A stretch of DNA of 64,000 nt from Gammaproteobacteria bacterium (GTDB lineage: Bacteria; Pseudomonadota; Gammaproteobacteria; Pseudomonadales; Azotimanducaceae), in contig JAPPGA010000063.1 in the NCBI GenBank assembly GCA_028821515.1, positions 37,421 through 101,420 on the forward strand, written 5' to 3'. Of the stretch, positions 19,732-30,730 are shown one piece after another; the first letter of the stretch is position 1, and each line of letters begins with the position of its first letter. The notes beneath the pieces were generated by a model. The model was not told the DNA's origin. It did no database searches and saw only the letters and a program-made list of their open reading frames with translations. A program made the position numbers and the translations under genes.

Positions 19732-20295
19732 ATGCGCATGTCACTGTTGGTAGCTGGCCTCGTGCTGTTTACGGCAGTCCACCTGATACCGAGTGCTCCG
19801 CGATTGCGCGTTGCGCTAGTGGAAAGGTTGGGAGAGAAGCCCTATCGCGGCGTGTTCAGCGCGGTCGCGCTGCTCGCTCTGGCGACCGTTGTGTGGGGCT
19901 ATTCGCGCTCCCCCCTGGAAGGGGTCTACGTGCCCCCGGCTTGGGGCCATCAAGTCTCGATGGTCCTCGTGCCGATCGCGCTGGTGCTGTTCGCTGCGGC
20001 CAACATGCCCACCCGCATACGCGCCCTGGTCCGGCATCCGATGCTGCTCGGACTGCTGCTGTGGGCCTTCGCCCACCTTCTCGCCAATGGTGAACTACGC
20101 TCTGTCGTCCTGTTCGGCGGCTTCGCATTGTTCGCGGTGGTTGAGATCGTCAGCGCCGTGGCGCGGGGCAAGGTCCCGCCGACAGAGCCGGTGCCCCGTA
20201 TCACCATGGACATCGCTGCTGTCGTTGGCGGCTTGACTGTCGCCGGGCTCCTGGCGGGTCTTCACGGCGTGCTCTTCGGCGTGCCGGTGATGTGA
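19732..20295 (+). CDS. NnrU family membrane protein
   Basis: The 187-residue protein consists almost entirely of membrane segments (about six), starting with MSLLVAGLVLFTAVHLIPS and including a GHQVSMVLVPIALVLFAAANMPTR stretch typical of NnrU. A short loop carries R and P residues (RHPMLLGLLLWAFAHLLANGE) shared with isoprenylcysteine methyltransferase-like membrane folds. NnrU proteins were named near nitrite reductase clusters, but no denitrification gene is visible here. It may start at 19732 or 19738. Confidence 0.85.
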   Translation: MRMSLLVAGLVLFTAVHLIPSAPRLRVALVERLGEKPYRGVFSAVALLALATVVWGYSRSPLEGVYVPPAWGHQVSMVLVPIALVLFAAANMPTRIRALVRHPMLLGLLLWAFAHLLANGELRSVVLFGGFALFAVVEIVSAVARGKVPPTEPVPRITMDIAAVVGGLTVAGLLAGLHGVLFGVPVM

Positions 20296-20521
20296 TGTCG
20301 TCCGGGAGCGCTGACTTGTTGCGACGTCCTATGGGCACCGTGGCGGCGGGGGGATCAATGTGCGGCGGTGACAAGGACAGCCGCCGGTGCGACGTCGAAC
20401 GCGCAAGGAGCCTTCAGCCGGGGAATGTTCCCCGACCGCTGACGCGTAAGGAAGTGCTGGCATTTGCCCCGTCGCCGGATGCGTACTTTCATGGAAGGCT
20501 GGCAAGGAACTGGAGGCTGAG

Positions 20522-21793
20522 ATGACCGAGCACTGGACGAGATTGCCGGTTCGCAAGGGCGGGCATATGTCAGCCCGGACGCGCGTTGAACAGAGTCCGG
20601 GCCTGTCGCGGCTGCTTGACGAGCGTCTGGCGACGTTGCCGGACCCGGTCAGGGGGATCACGACCGACGGCGCTGTGCGTAATGGACTGTTCCCTTTGGC
20701 CCCGACCGGCGTCTCGACGAAGCCGATCACCGATGCGGCGCAGACCTTTCTGCAGGCGCTTGGCGCCGAGCAACGCGCGCGAACCGTCCATTCGCTCGAT
20801 GCCGATGAGTGGCGCACCTGGAACAATATTCATCCCAACTGCTGGCGCCATGGGATGATGCTGGAGGATCTGCCTGACCTGACCCGCAAGCTGGCGCTGG
20901 ACCTGGTCGCTGCATCACTCTCCGCCCGGGGCTTCGAGCAGGCGCGCGACATCATGCGTCTGAACGGCCTGCTTGCCGTGGTCTCCGGGAGTCCGGACGA
21001 GTTCGGCGAGTGGCCGTACTTTCTTTCCATCTTCGGCGAGCCGTCCGACGCCGTGCCCTGGGGTTGGCAGCTCGATGGACATCATCTGAACGTCAACTGC
21101 ATGGTGATTGGCGACCACCTGTTGATGACCCCGACGTTCATGGGATCCGAGCCGTGCGACGGGAGCGATGAGCTGTTGCCGGGTACCAGCGTCTTTGTTG
21201 CGGAAGAGCGGGCGGGGCTCGATCTCATCCGATCATTTGACGCGTCACAGCGTTCGAGAGCGGTCACACGGCCGTCCATTCACCCCGACGATCTGCCACA
21301 GGAACTCAAGCACCCTTTCGACGGCCGCATGGTGGGCGGGACCGGCCACGACAATGCGGTGGTGCCGTACGAAGGCGTCGTGGCCCGCGATTTGAGCGAT
21401 GCCCAGCGACGACTGCTGCTGTCATTGGTCGGTACGTATGTCGGCTGGACCCGGGACCGTCACGCCGACATCAAGATGCGCGAGGTGGATGCCCACCTGG
21501 ACGAAACCTGGTTCTCCTGGATGGGAGCGACGACCGACGACGGACCCTTCTACTACCGGGTACACAGCCCCGTGGTCCTGATCGAGTTTGACCATCATCC
21601 GGGTGTGGTATTCGACAACCCGGTGCCGTCCCGGAACCACATCCACACGATTGTCCGAACGCCCAATGGGGGCGATTACGGGGTCGACCTGTTACGCCAG
21701 CACCATGAGCGCTATGACCACTCGCACGGTACCCACGAGCCCCGTCGTCAGTGGCACTGTTTCGACGCATTATTGGAGCTTCGCGAGGTTTGA
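20522..21793 (+). CDS. DUF3500 domain protein
   Basis: Soluble-looking protein of 423 residues. DUF3500 is recognisable from PYFLSIFGEPS, WGWQLDGHHLNVNCMVIGDHLLMTPTFMGSEP and PSRNHIHTIVRTPNGGDYG. The two His-rich motifs suggest a metal site, but no catalytic activity is established to my knowledge. The ATG at 20522 has a GGAGG 5 bases upstream; a second ATG at 20567 is possible. There is no secretion signal, although several family members are exported. The preceding 226 bp hold nothing I recognise. Confidence 0.85.
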   Translation: MTEHWTRLPVRKGGHMSARTRVEQSPGLSRLLDERLATLPDPVRGITTDGAVRNGLFPLAPTGVSTKPITDAAQTFLQALGAEQRARTVHSLDADEWRTWNNIHPNCWRHGMMLEDLPDLTRKLALDLVAASLSARGFEQARDIMRLNGLLAVVSGSPDEFGEWPYFLSIFGEPSDAVPWGWQLDGHHLNVNCMVIGDHLLMTPTFMGSEPCDGSDELLPGTSVFVAEERAGLDLIRSFDASQRSRAVTRPSIHPDDLPQELKHPFDGRMVGGTGHDNAVVPYEGVVARDLSDAQRRLLLSLVGTYVGWTRDRHADIKMREVDAHLDETWFSWMGATTDDGPFYYRVHSPVVLIEFDHHPGVVFDNPVPSRNHIHTIVRTPNGGDYGVDLLRQHHERYDHSHGTHEPRRQWHCFDALLELREV

Positions 21794-21853
21794 CCGCCCA
21801 TTTGGCCGCCAGTATGATTCGCGCGCTCAGCAGGGCAACGCTCAAGCGAATGG

Positions 21854-21930
21854 CGGGGTATGGCGCAGTCTGGCAGCGCGCCTGCTTTGGGAGCAGGAAG
21901 TCGGGAGTTCGAATCTCCCTACCCCGACCA
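21854..21930 (+). tRNA. tRNA-Pro (anticodon TGG)
   Basis: Acceptor CGGGGTA pairs with TACCCCG. The anticodon stem CCTGC/GCAGG encloses TTTGGGA, which gives anticodon TGG. The T arm is GGGAG-TTCGAAT-CTCCC. CCA is encoded (21928-21930). It is first of three tRNA genes upstream of tig. Confidence 0.97.
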
Positions 21931-21998
21931 CGAGTGCGGGCCCTCCCTGCGGAACGTGTGTCATGAGAAGTGGGTCATGAGAAGCGGCGACGCCGATT

Positions 21999-22075
21999 GC
22001 GCCCGTAGCTCAACTGGATAGAGCATCGGCCTTCTAAGCCGAGGGTTGCAGGTTCGAGCCCTGCCGGGCGTGCCA
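21999..22075 (+). tRNA. tRNA-Arg (anticodon TCT)
   Basis: Acceptor GCGCCCG pairs with CGGGCGT, with a G-U closing pair. The anticodon loop CTTCTAA gives anticodon TCT and is closed by TCGGC/GCCGA. The T arm GCAGG-TTCGAGC-CCTGC and an encoded CCA are present. It reads AGA and is close in sequence to E. coli argU. Confidence 0.97.
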
Positions 22076-22143
22076 GTTTCATGGCCGACTCGGCGGCATG
22101 CATGAGAGTCAAGACATACGCAGCGGCAGGAAGCCGCATCGAT

Positions 22144-22220
22144 GGTGGACGTAGCTCAGTCGGTAGAGCTCCGGATTGTGGATCCGGCGGTCGTGGGTTC
22201 AAACCCCATCGTCCACCCCA
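22144..22220 (+). tRNA. tRNA-His (anticodon GTG)
   Basis: The extra 5' G (position -1, base 22144) faces the discriminator C, the hallmark of tRNA-His. Acceptor GTGGACG pairs with CGTCCAC. The anticodon loop TTGTGGA is closed by CCGGA/TCCGG, and CCA is encoded. It lies 124 bp upstream of tig. Confidence 0.97.
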
Positions 22221-22343
22221 AATCACCGCGCCTGTCCATGGACCAGGCGTTGGCTGGCCGGTCGAGTTGCCCGTTTACGCCCGAACAGACAGACTATGCG
22301 CAACGCGGCACTATCGCGGTGCGTGAACCAGGTTCCTGATCCG

Positions 22344-23690
22344 ATGGCACAAGCAGACTTGCAGGTTTCCCTCGAAAGCACTGAAGGCCTGAAGCGGCGC
22401 ATAAAGCTGTCGCTGCCCGCCCGATCGTTCGAGGATCGGGTTGCGGAAAGAACGCGTGTCGTGGCGCGGGAAGCCCGCGTTAACGGTTTCCGCCCCGGCA
22501 AGATGCCGGTGAAGGAGGCGAGCCGGAGGTTCGGTGCGTCGATCCGCCGCGAGGTCGCCGCCGACCTGATGCAGGAGAGCTTCTTCCAGGCGGCCGAACG
22601 GGAATCGTACGACATCGCCGGTCCGCCCGTGTTCGATCCGCCGGACCCCTCTGCCGGAGGGCAGTTCTCGTTCGTGGCGACCTTCGAGGTCATGCCTGAA
22701 ATCGAGGTCGCCGACCTTTCGGACATCCGCCTCGTGCGGCCGGAAGCCGAGGTCACGCAGGACGATATCGACGGGATGATTCAGACCTTGAGGGAACGGA
22801 GCAGGAAGTGGGAGACCGCGGAACGCGCGGCGGAGGAGGGCGACCTGATCGTTGCGGACTTCACCGTCTCCGGGGAGGCCGCCGGCGATCCACGTATCCC
22901 GGGGAAGGATGCGAGATTCATCGTCGGCGGCGGCGGTGTGCTGGAGGATATCGACCAGGCCGTTCGCGGGATGTCCGTGGGCGAGACAAAGGAGTTCCCG
23001 GCAACGGTTCCGGAAGACTCGCCGGACGAGTCCCTGCGAGGCAGTGAACTCACGTGCGAGGTGGCCGTCACGGCAGTAGAAAAGCCTGTGCTGCCGCCCC
23101 TGGACGACGCGTTCTTCCGCACGCTCGGAGTCAGGGAAGGCGGCGAGCCGGCTTTTCGCGAGGAGATTCGCAAGGACATGCAGGCCCGGCTCGAGGCGGC
23201 GATCCGTCAACGGATGCAGGAGCAGGTGCTTGAGGCGATTGCCGATGTCCATGACTTCGCCTTGCCGGAAGCGCTGGTCGAGCGCGAACGTGCGCAGATG
23301 AGCGAGGATCTTCGCCAGCGCGTGGGACTCCCGGAGCAGTCGGAACAGCTCGAGCGGATAGGGGAACTCGTCGGCACAGAGGCGGAGAAACGGGTGAAGA
23401 CGGGCCTGGTCATGAAGGCCATCGTCGCCCAGGAGTCCCTGACGCTTGATGCGAACAGGCTTCGCGAGCGGATCGAGGGCATGGCCGAGAGGTACGAAAA
23501 ACCCCAGGAGGTCATCGAGGCGTACTATGGCGATGAACGGTTATTGCAGTCGGTCGAACAAACCACGCTCACCGAGCAGGTCATCGATCATGTGGCCGGT
23601 CTGGCGAAGGTGGATACCGTGCAGAGCACGTTCCAGGACGTGATGTCCGGAAAGCCGGCATCGCAGGAAGGGGCCGAGGAACAGGCATAG
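22344..23690 (+). CDS. tig: Trigger factor
   Basis: Ribosome-bound chaperone and peptidyl-prolyl isomerase, 448 residues (E. coli 432). The N-terminal ribosome-docking signature appears as GFRPGKMP near residues 44-51. An FKBP-type domain follows (about 150-240), then the helical C-terminal arms. The ATG at 22344 gives [13 protein letters not shown], which aligns with the family start; the frame is open upstream through tRNA-His, where it is not coding. It heads the conserved tig-clpP-clpX-lon order. Confidence 0.96.
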   Translation: MAQADLQVSLESTEGLKRRIKLSLPARSFEDRVAERTRVVAREARVNGFRPGKMPVKEASRRFGASIRREVAADLMQESFFQAAERESYDIAGPPVFDPPDPSAGGQFSFVATFEVMPEIEVADLSDIRLVRPEAEVTQDDIDGMIQTLRERSRKWETAERAAEEGDLIVADFTVSGEAAGDPRIPGKDARFIVGGGGVLEDIDQAVRGMSVGETKEFPATVPEDSPDESLRGSELTCEVAVTAVEKPVLPPLDDAFFRTLGVREGGEPAFREEIRKDMQARLEAAIRQRMQEQVLEAIADVHDFALPEALVERERAQMSEDLRQRVGLPEQSEQLERIGELVGTEAEKRVKTGLVMKAIVAQESLTLDANRLRERIEGMAERYEKPQEVIEAYYGDERLLQSVEQTTLTEQVIDHVAGLAKVDTVQSTFQDVMSGKPASQEGAEEQA

Positions 23691-23764
23691 GAGCTGCTCC
23701 ACCCCGGCTGGAGAACAAGCAGGCGCTTTCGGGTGCATCCAACAGGTTGAAGAGAGGTTTGGCA

Positions 23765-24415
23765 GTGAACGATCAGGATCGGACCATCAGGAACCTCGGG
23801 TTGATCCCGATGGTGGTGGAACAGAGCCCCCGTGGCGAGCGCGCATACGACATCTATTCCCGGCTGCTCCGGGACCGCATCATCTTCATCGTCGGGCCGG
23901 TAGACGACAATGTCGCGAACCTGATTGTCGCCCAGTTGCTGTACGTCGTTTCCGAGAATCCCGAGAAGGACATTTCGCTCTACATCAATTCCCCTGGGGG
24001 ATCGGTCACAGCGGGCCTCGCGATCTACGACGCCATGCAGTTCGTTTCGTGCGACGTGAACACCTGGTGCATCGGGCAGGCCGCCAGCATGGGCGCGTTC
24101 CTCCTCGCGGCCGGTGCGCCGGGCAAGCGCTTCGCGTTGCCCAATTCGCGCGTGATGCTCCACCAGCCGTCCGGGGGTTCCCGGGGCGTCGCCGCTGACA
24201 TAGAGATTCAGGCGAGGGAAATCGTCTCGATGCGGCAACGGCTGAACTCGATCCTGGCGCAGCACACTGGACAGCCGATCGAACGCATCGCCGAGGACAC
24301 TGACAGGGATTACTGGATGAGCCCCGAAGACGCCGTGGAGTACGGCATCATCGACAAGATCCATCACCCGCCGCCGAAACTCAAGGCCGCACCGGACGGG
24401 GAGCCGGGGACTTGA
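23765..24415 (+). CDS. clpP: ATP-dependent Clp protease proteolytic subunit
   Basis: Serine peptidase that forms the double heptamer used by ClpX. Catalytic Ser108 in GQAASMGAF and His133 in VMLHQPSGG are seen, with the Asp in the [11 protein letters not shown] segment. The GTG at 23765 is preferred because AGAGAGG lies 7 bases upstream and the product (216 residues) then fits E. coli ClpP (207). An in-frame TTG at 23747 would add six residues. The first residues may be a processed propeptide. Confidence 0.96.
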   Translation: MNDQDRTIRNLGLIPMVVEQSPRGERAYDIYSRLLRDRIIFIVGPVDDNVANLIVAQLLYVVSENPEKDISLYINSPGGSVTAGLAIYDAMQFVSCDVNTWCIGQAASMGAFLLAAGAPGKRFALPNSRVMLHQPSGGSRGVAADIEIQAREIVSMRQRLNSILAQHTGQPIERIAEDTDRDYWMSPEDAVEYGIIDKIHHPPPKLKAAPDGEPGT

Positions 24416-24523
24416 AACTTGGCGCGTTTGCAAGCATGGTTGAGACCCGAATGACCTGTCGCTGACTGGCGCGGGCGCAAGCCACACACAAAAAAGGCCA
24501 CCAAAGAGGCAAGCGAGCACTGT

Positions 24524-25825
24524 ATGGCGGACCATCAACGGGGCAAGGGCAACGACTCGGGCAAACCGCTCTTCTGTTCCTTCTGCCACAAGAGTCAGCA
24601 CGAAGTGCGCAAGCTGATTGCCGGCCCGGAAGTCTTCATCTGCACGGAGTGCATCGAGCTCTGCAACGACATCATCCGCGAGGAAGTCCAGGACAATGAG
24701 CAGGGGAAGGATGCCAACAAGTTGCCCGTTCCCCGGCAGATCAAGGACATCCTCGACATGTACGTCATCGGCCAGGAACACGCGAAAAAGGTGCTTTCGG
24801 TCGCCGTATACAACCACTACAAGCGCCTGAACTCGACGGGGAAAGGGAACGGTAGTGCGGGCAACAGCGAAGATGTCGAGCTCTCCAAGTCCAACATCCT
24901 CCTGATCGGTCCGACGGGATGCGGCAAGACGCTCCTGGCGGAGACCCTGGCGCGGCTGCTGGATGTGCCCTTCACGATCGCCGATGCGACCACGCTCACC
25001 GAGGCGGGCTATGTCGGCGAAGACGTGGAGAACATCATCCAGAAACTCCTGCAGAAGTGCGAATACGATGTCGAGCGCGCGCAGGTCGGTATCGTGTACA
25101 TCGACGAGATCGACAAGATTTCGCGCAAGTCCGACAATCCATCCATTACCCGCGATGTTTCGGGGGAAGGCGTCCAGCAGGCATTGTTGAAGCTCATCGA
25201 GGGCACGATCGCTTCCGTGCCACCCCAGGGCGGGCGCAAGCATCCCCAGCAGGAGTTCCTGCAGGTCGACACCGGCAACATCCTGTTCATATGCGGCGGC
25301 GCCTTTTCAGGTCTGGACAAGGTCATCATCGATCGTTCAGACCGCAGCGGCATAGGATTCGGCGCGGAGGTCAGAACGGAGGTCTCGGGCAAGAATATCG
25401 GCGAGACATTGCGCCAGGTCGAACCCGAAGACTTGATCAAGTACGGTCTCATTCCCGAATTCGTGGGTCGCCTTCCGGTGGTGGCCACGCTCGAAGAACT
25501 CGATGTCGAGGCACTGATGCGGATCCTTACCGAACCGAAGAACTCCCTGACCAGGCAGTACGCGAAGCTGTTTGGCATGGAGGGTGCCGAAGTCGACTTC
25601 CGTGAAGGCGCGCTGCGGGCGGTGGCTCAGAAGGCCATGGAGCGCAAGACCGGCGCGCGGGGCCTTCGCTCCATCCTGGAATCGGTGCTGCTCGACACGA
25701 TGTATGACCTGCCGTCCTCCTCCGAATCCGTCGCCAAGGTCGTTATCGATGCGAGCGTCATCAATGGGGAAAGCAAACCCCTGTTGATGTATGAGAACCG
25801 CGCCAAGGCGTTGCCGAAGGAATGA
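24524..25825 (+). CDS. clpX: ATP-dependent Clp protease ATP-binding subunit ClpX
   Basis: AAA+ unfoldase partner of ClpP, 433 residues (E. coli 424). The N-terminal zinc domain has Cys18, Cys21, Cys40 and Cys43. It carries Walker A GPTGCGKT, Walker [12 protein letters not shown], sensor residues and an [12 protein letters not shown]-terminal motif ([14 protein letters not shown]). It is separated from clpP by 108 bp without a clear terminator. The ClpP-docking loop of the IGF type appears as GIGFGAE. Confidence 0.97.
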   Translation: MADHQRGKGNDSGKPLFCSFCHKSQHEVRKLIAGPEVFICTECIELCNDIIREEVQDNEQGKDANKLPVPRQIKDILDMYVIGQEHAKKVLSVAVYNHYKRLNSTGKGNGSAGNSEDVELSKSNILLIGPTGCGKTLLAETLARLLDVPFTIADATTLTEAGYVGEDVENIIQKLLQKCEYDVERAQVGIVYIDEIDKISRKSDNPSITRDVSGEGVQQALLKLIEGTIASVPPQGGRKHPQQEFLQVDTGNILFICGGAFSGLDKVIIDRSDRSGIGFGAEVRTEVSGKNIGETLRQVEPEDLIKYGLIPEFVGRLPVVATLEELDVEALMRILTEPKNSLTRQYAKLFGMEGAEVDFREGALRAVAQKAMERKTGARGLRSILESVLLDTMYDLPSSSESVAKVVIDASVINGESKPLLMYENRAKALPKE

Positions 25826-25921
25826 CTTGCAGGGTCGACGAAGCGGGACCGTGGGACAACTGAGCAGGGCGCGGACCGCGGGCGGAGCGCGTGGTGTCAG
25901 ACCGTCTGCCCTCCCGGGGTT

Positions 25922-28369
25922 TTGTTTGAAGTGAGCCAGGCGCCGTTACCGGTTCTCCCGCTTCGCGATATCGTGGCCTTTCCGCATGGCGTGCTGTCGC
26001 TGTTCGTCAGCACCGAGTCGTCCATCCTGGCACTCGAGGCGGCCCTGGCGGGAGACAAGCAGATTCTTCTCGTCGGCAAACGCGATGCGGAGTGCGATAA
26101 CCCAGGTCAGCGAGACCTGTTCGGTGTCGGTACGTCGGCGACGGTGCTGCAGCTGCTGAAACTGCCCGATGGCACGGTCAAGACGCTCGTGGAAGGAGTG
26201 GGCCGTGCCCGAATAGCCAGCGTGGTCGGCAATGGGCAGTACCTTGTCGCGCAGGTCGAACCAGAGGAAGAACCGCTGGTCGAATCGGCGATGGCCGAAG
26301 CCGTCATGCGCGCGGTTTCGTCGCAGTTCGACGCCTACGTGGAATCCGCGGCCCACGCGTCGAAGAAGGTCCCGCCGGAGACGGTTTCCTCGGTGTCCTC
26401 GATCGATGAGCCGGGCCGCCTCATCGACACCATCGCGACGCAGCTCCCGTTCAAGCTTGAAGACCGCCAGGCCGTGCTCGAAGCGGTAGGGTTGGATGAG
26501 CGCATGCAAAGGATCATCGGGCTGATGGAAGCCGAGATGGCCCTCAATCGCCTGGAGAAGAACATTCGCGGGCGCGTCAAGAAGCAGATGGAGGACAGCC
26601 AGCGCGAGTACTACCTGAACGAGAAGATGAAGGCGATCCAGCAGGAACTGGGCGGCGAGGCCCTGCCGGACGAGTTTGAGGAGTTGCGGCAGAAGATCGA
26701 CGGCGCGGGAATGCGCAATGAGGCGAAAGACAAGGCCGAGCACGAGCTTGCCAAACTCATGCGCACGCCGCCGATGTCGCCTGAGGCGACGGTCATTCGC
26801 GGGTATCTCGACTGGTTGCTGGCGCTACCCTGGAAGAAGCGAAGCCGTACGCGCCGGGATCTCAGGGCCGCGGAGGAAATCCTCGAGGCGGACCACTACG
26901 GCCTCGAGGAAGTCAAGGAGCGCATCGTCGAATACCTGGCGGTGCAACGGCGCGTCGGCAAGGTCAAGGGCGCCGTGCTCTGCCTGGTAGGACCGCCGGG
27001 CGTTGGCAAGACATCGCTCGGAGAGTCCATCGCCCGCGCCACGAATCGCAAGTTCGTGCGCATGTCGCTCGGCGGCGTGCGGGACGAGGCGGAGATCCGG
27101 GGACATCGACGCACGTACATTGGCTCCATGCCGGGCAAGATATTGCAGAAGGTGGCGAAAGTCGGCGTCCGCAACCCGCTGTTTCTGCTTGACGAAGTCG
27201 ACAAGATGGGCATGGACTTCCGGGGCGATCCGGCCTCGGCCCTGCTCGAAGTGCTCGATCCGGAGCAGAACCATACGTTCAACGACCACTATCTCGAAGT
27301 CGACTACGACCTTTCGGACGTGTTCTTCGTTTGCACCTCGAATTCCATGGACATTCCCCCGGCGTTGCTTGACCGGATGGAAGTGATCCGGCTCCCCGGC
27401 TACACGGAGGACGAGAAGGTCAACATCGCGTCGCGCTTTCTCGTGCCGAAGCAGAAAGCCCTAAATGGATTGGGATCCGTCGACTTCGGGATTTCCGAAC
27501 GGGCCATTGTCGAGCTTGTCCGCTATTACACCCGCGAAGCCGGCGTACGGGCGCTGGAACGGGAAATCGCCAAGATCTGCCGCAAGGTCGTCAAGGACGA
27601 GACCCTTGGATGCGAGGAGATCGAACCGTCGATCGGCCGGGAGCAGATCGAAAACTACAGCGGCGTGCGCAAGTTCGACTACGGGCGGGCGGAGGAAGAG
27701 AACCGGGTCGGTGTGGCCACCGGTTTGGCGTGGACACAGGTGGGTGGTGAACTCCTGAATATCGAGGCGGTGGCCGTGAGCGGGAAAGGACGGCAGACCA
27801 AGACCGGTTCCCTGGGCGATGTCATGCAGGAGTCGATTCAGGCGGCGCTCACGTTCGTGCGCAGCCGCGTGGAGGATCTCGGTATCGAGGCCGACTTCCA
27901 CGAAAAGAACGACATTCACATACACGTGCCCGAGGGCGCGACACCGAAGGACGGGCCCAGCGCCGGAATAGGGATGTGCACGGCCCTCGTATCGGTGCTG
28001 ACGGGCATACCGGTCCGGGCGGACGTTGCGATGACCGGCGAAATCACGTTGCGCGGCCAGGTACTTCGGATCGGTGGCCTGAAGGAGAAGCTGCTGGCTG
28101 CACACCGGGGCGGAATTCGCCGCGTCGTCATCCCCGAAGACAATGCGCGCGACCTGAAGGAAGTTCCCGATAACGTCAAGGCGGCGCTCGACATTCTGCC
28201 GGTTAAATGGATGGACGAGGTGATCCGCGCCGCCCTCGCGCACCCCCCGGCTCCGAGGACGGAATCCGGCCCGGAACCAGGATCCGAGCCCGGTTCAGAC
28301 ATGGACCGGGACGTTCCTTTCGTCCGAATTGACCGTCGGGGCGACTCAGCCGTTGACAGCGTTTTTTAG
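25922..28369 (+). CDS. lon: ATP-dependent protease La
   Basis: AAA+ serine protease that degrades misfolded and regulatory proteins. The 815-residue protein comprises an N-terminal LON substrate domain (about 1-200), a coiled coil, the AAA+ module with GPPGVGKT and FLLDEVDK, and the peptidase domain with catalytic Ser680 in PKDGPSAG and a Lys about 43 residues later in [10 protein letters not shown]. The start is a TTG at 25922; a GTG at 25931 is equally possible and loses three residues. The C-terminus carries an acidic Pro/Glu/Ser tail (about 30 residues) beyond E. coli Lon (784). Confidence 0.96.
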   Translation: MFEVSQAPLPVLPLRDIVAFPHGVLSLFVSTESSILALEAALAGDKQILLVGKRDAECDNPGQRDLFGVGTSATVLQLLKLPDGTVKTLVEGVGRARIASVVGNGQYLVAQVEPEEEPLVESAMAEAVMRAVSSQFDAYVESAAHASKKVPPETVSSVSSIDEPGRLIDTIATQLPFKLEDRQAVLEAVGLDERMQRIIGLMEAEMALNRLEKNIRGRVKKQMEDSQREYYLNEKMKAIQQELGGEALPDEFEELRQKIDGAGMRNEAKDKAEHELAKLMRTPPMSPEATVIRGYLDWLLALPWKKRSRTRRDLRAAEEILEADHYGLEEVKERIVEYLAVQRRVGKVKGAVLCLVGPPGVGKTSLGESIARATNRKFVRMSLGGVRDEAEIRGHRRTYIGSMPGKILQKVAKVGVRNPLFLLDEVDKMGMDFRGDPASALLEVLDPEQNHTFNDHYLEVDYDLSDVFFVCTSNSMDIPPALLDRMEVIRLPGYTEDEKVNIASRFLVPKQKALNGLGSVDFGISERAIVELVRYYTREAGVRALEREIAKICRKVVKDETLGCEEIEPSIGREQIENYSGVRKFDYGRAEEENRVGVATGLAWTQVGGELLNIEAVAVSGKGRQTKTGSLGDVMQESIQAALTFVRSRVEDLGIEADFHEKNDIHIHVPEGATPKDGPSAGIGMCTALVSVLTGIPVRADVAMTGEITLRGQVLRIGGLKEKLLAAHRGGIRRVVIPEDNARDLKEVPDNVKAALDILPVKWMDEVIRAALAHPPAPRTESGPEPGSEPGSDMDRDVPFVRIDRRGDSAVDSVF

Positions 28370-28383
28370 CCGTTGATATAAGT
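28353..28383 (+). promoter_or_regulatory. Candidate sigma-70 promoter of hupB
   Basis: TTGACA at 28353-28358 is followed after 17 bases by GATATA (28376-28381); TATAAG at 28378-28383 is an alternative -10. The -35 lies in the last codons of lon. The leader to the hupB ATG would be about 70 bases. This allows HU to be transcribed separately from the proteolysis cluster. Confidence 0.5.
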
Positions 28384-28456
28384 CATGTGCGCAAGCGATA
28401 GCTTGGAAACACTTCCCAAAACCCGGTTTCAACCGTACCAGTGAGAATGATTGATA

Positions 28457-28732
28457 ATGAACAAATCTGAACTAATTGACTCGATTTCCGATTCGGCCGA
28501 TGTCTCCAAGGCTTCCGCGGGCAGGGTGCTGGATGCACTGTGCGATGCGGTAGCGGCATCTCTCAAGAACTCGGAGCCGGTGGCGATCGCGGGTTTCGGG
28601 ACGTTTTCGGTGCGCGACAGGGCGGCGCGTACGGGCCGCAATCCTCGAACCGGCGAAGCCATCCAGATCGCGGCCTCCAGGGTGCCGGCGTTCAAGGCAG
28701 GCAAGGCGCTCAGGGACACCGTCAACGGTTAA
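28457..28732 (+). CDS. hupB: DNA-binding protein HU
   Basis: Nucleoid-associated histone-like protein of 91 residues, starting [19 protein letters not shown] as in E. coli HU-beta. The GFGTF signature and the DNA-clamping arm [15 protein letters not shown] are conserved. The ATG at 28457 gives the standard start; a TTG two codons upstream is unneeded. It sits between lon and ppiD exactly as in E. coli. Confidence 0.97.
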   Translation: MNKSELIDSISDSADVSKASAGRVLDALCDAVAASLKNSEPVAIAGFGTFSVRDRAARTGRNPRTGEAIQIAASRVPAFKAGKALRDTVNG

Positions 28733-28747
28733 CCCAATCCTTCGCCA

Positions 28748-28771
28748 GGCCGCGCGCGACGCCGCGCGGCC
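28748..28771 (+). terminator. Hairpin downstream of hupB
   Basis: Perfect 9-bp stem GGCCGCGCG/CGCGCGGCC with a 6-base loop, 15 bp after the hupB stop. No U tract follows, so termination would need Rho, or the hairpin may protect the hupB mRNA 3' end. It separates the abundant hupB message from ppiD. Confidence 0.45.
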
Positions 28772-28834
28772 GGAAGTCCTGTCAGTGCCGGTCGGGCGTA
28801 TCGACGCTCGCGTCCGTAGTGGAGTACTGATGAC

Positions 28835-30730
28835 GTGATGCTGCAAAAGATGCGCGATGGTGCGCAGACACTGGGGGCCAAGGTCATGGTCGCCATCATC
28901 GCGTTCGTGCTGACGGTGTTCGGTTTCGGGGCGTTCAATCTGTTCGCTGTCGGCGAACCCGTGGCGGCAACTGTCAACGGGGATGAAATCACCGAAGCGT
29001 TTCTGACAAACGAAACGGAGCGGCGCATGCAGTTCCTGCAGGCGGAGCTCGGCGAAGACATCGACCCGGGCCTGATCGACCGGGAGCAGGTTCGGGAATC
29101 GACCCTGCAGACGTTGATCAATCGAACGCTTCTGCTCCAACTGGCCGATGATCTGGACCTGGCCGTGTCAAGAAAGGCCCTGGACCGCGAGATCACCTCC
29201 ATGCCGGAATTCCAGGTGGACGGCGCCTTCGACGAAGGACGCTTCCGTTCGGTCCTGGCGAGCGCCGGGTTTTCGCCCGCGTCGTTCCTCGACGACCAGG
29301 CGCGCAATGTTCGCCTCGACCAAATCACCGGCGCTGTCAGCGATACGGCCGTGGTAACAGAGAAGGAACTCAGGGAGGCTTCGAGGGTCCTGGGGCAACG
29401 GCGCGATATCGCGTACCTGGAATTTCCCCCTGACGCCTTTGCCGCAGGTATCGACGTGTCCGATGACGAGGTCGCACACTACTACGAAGACAACGTCTAC
29501 CTGTACCTCACGGAAGAGAACGTCGACCTGGAATATGTCGAGCTTTCCATGGAAACGCTGATGGCGGATCAGGAGGTCGACGAGGCGGACCTCGTCGCGG
29601 CGTTCGAAGAGGAAGAGCGCATCCGGATCGAGTCGGGTGCGGGCGACGAACGGCGCGCCGCGCACATCCTTTTGCAGGTCACCGATGCACGTTCCGAGGA
29701 GGATGCCATCGCGAGGCTCCTCGAGATACGTGCCGAGATCGAATCAGGCGCGGCATTCTCGGACAAGGCGAGGGAGCTGTCCGAGGACGCCGGGTCGGCG
29801 GCAAACGACGGGGACCTCGGATTTGTGGGCCGGGGCACGTTCGTGCCGGCGTTCGAAGAGGCCCTGTGGGAGCTTGCGGTGGGTGAGCTCTCCGGTCCAG
29901 TGAAGACAGAGTTTGGCGTGCACCTCATCACCCTGCTCGAGGTCAGGCAGGCCGAGCCGCGCGCACTTGAAGACGAGCGGGAGCGGCTCGTCGAGTCGAT
30001 CAGACGCGTTCGCGCCCAGCCGGTTTTCGAGGAGAACCTGCGAACCATGGATGAAATCGCATTCGAACAACCCGATACGTTGGACGGCATTGTCGAATCA
30101 CTGGGCCTCACAATCCGAAATGTTCAGGGAGTGACACGGGAAGCTGGCGAAGGCGTCTTCGCTGACAGGGCTCTCCGTGATGCGGCGTTCGAGCCCGATG
30201 TCCTCGTCGAAGGCTACAACAGTCCGGCTGTCACGATCGACGATCGCGGTGCAGTGGTGGTTCGAGTCACGGCCCACCATCCGGCCATGGAGTTGCCCCT
30301 GGAGGACGTGGCGGAGAGCATCAGGGAGAACCTTGTCGCGCAGCGCGCTGCAGAGGCCGCTTCCGTCGCCGCGGATGCAGCGCTGGGACGCTTGCTTGCC
30401 GGCGAAGCCGCCTCGGATGTGGCGGGTGAGCACGCGTTGACCTGGCAGAACATGGAGGCGACGGGATACCTCGATCCCGGTATTCCCGGGCCGGTGCGCG
30501 CGGCGGCCTTCCGGCTGTCTCCGCCGGCGGGCGAAGCGCGATCCGCATCGACGACCCGACTTGCAGACGGCGGATCCGCCGTGGTGGTCGTCTCCCGGGT
30601 CGAGCCTGGCGACTACGGCGCCATGAGTGAAGCGGAACGCGCCAGGTTGCGCGGAGACCTGGTGCAACTTGCCAGTCAGCGGGCAATCGGTTCGGTTGTC
30701 GTTTCCCTGAGAGAAGAAGCCGGCCTGTAA
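28835..30730 (+). CDS. ppiD: Periplasmic folding chaperone/parvulin PpiD
   Basis: The 631-residue protein is anchored in the inner membrane by one N-terminal segment (VMVAIIAFVLTVFGFGAFNLFAV, about residues 12-34). SurA/PpiD N-terminal helical regions follow, then a parvulin domain near residues 265-370 (RRAAHILLQV ... GDLGFVGRGTFVPAFEEAL ... FGVHLITLLE). It assists folding of proteins leaving the Sec translocon. Start is GTG 28835 or the next codon ATG. The last 55 bases are antisense to the transglycosylase gene that converges from the right. Confidence 0.93.
   Translation: MMLQKMRDGAQTLGAKVMVAIIAFVLTVFGFGAFNLFAVGEPVAATVNGDEITEAFLTNETERRMQFLQAELGEDIDPGLIDREQVRESTLQTLINRTLLLQLADDLDLAVSRKALDREITSMPEFQVDGAFDEGRFRSVLASAGFSPASFLDDQARNVRLDQITGAVSDTAVVTEKELREASRVLGQRRDIAYLEFPPDAFAAGIDVSDDEVAHYYEDNVYLYLTEENVDLEYVELSMETLMADQEVDEADLVAAFEEEERIRIESGAGDERRAAHILLQVTDARSEEDAIARLLEIRAEIESGAAFSDKARELSEDAGSAANDGDLGFVGRGTFVPAFEEALWELAVGELSGPVKTEFGVHLITLLEVRQAEPRALEDERERLVESIRRVRAQPVFEENLRTMDEIAFEQPDTLDGIVESLGLTIRNVQGVTREAGEGVFADRALRDAAFEPDVLVEGYNSPAVTIDDRGAVVVRVTAHHPAMELPLEDVAESIRENLVAQRAAEAASVAADAALGRLLAGEAASDVAGEHALTWQNMEATGYLDPGIPGPVRAAAFRLSPPAGEARSASTTRLADGGSAVVVVSRVEPGDYGAMSEAERARLRGDLVQLASQRAIGSVVVSLREEAGL

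Noticed and set aside
21854..22220. Integration site of a mobile element at the tRNA cluster
   Set aside because: The three tRNA genes are complete, no integrase lies nearby, and no displaced tRNA 3' end repeats are seen.
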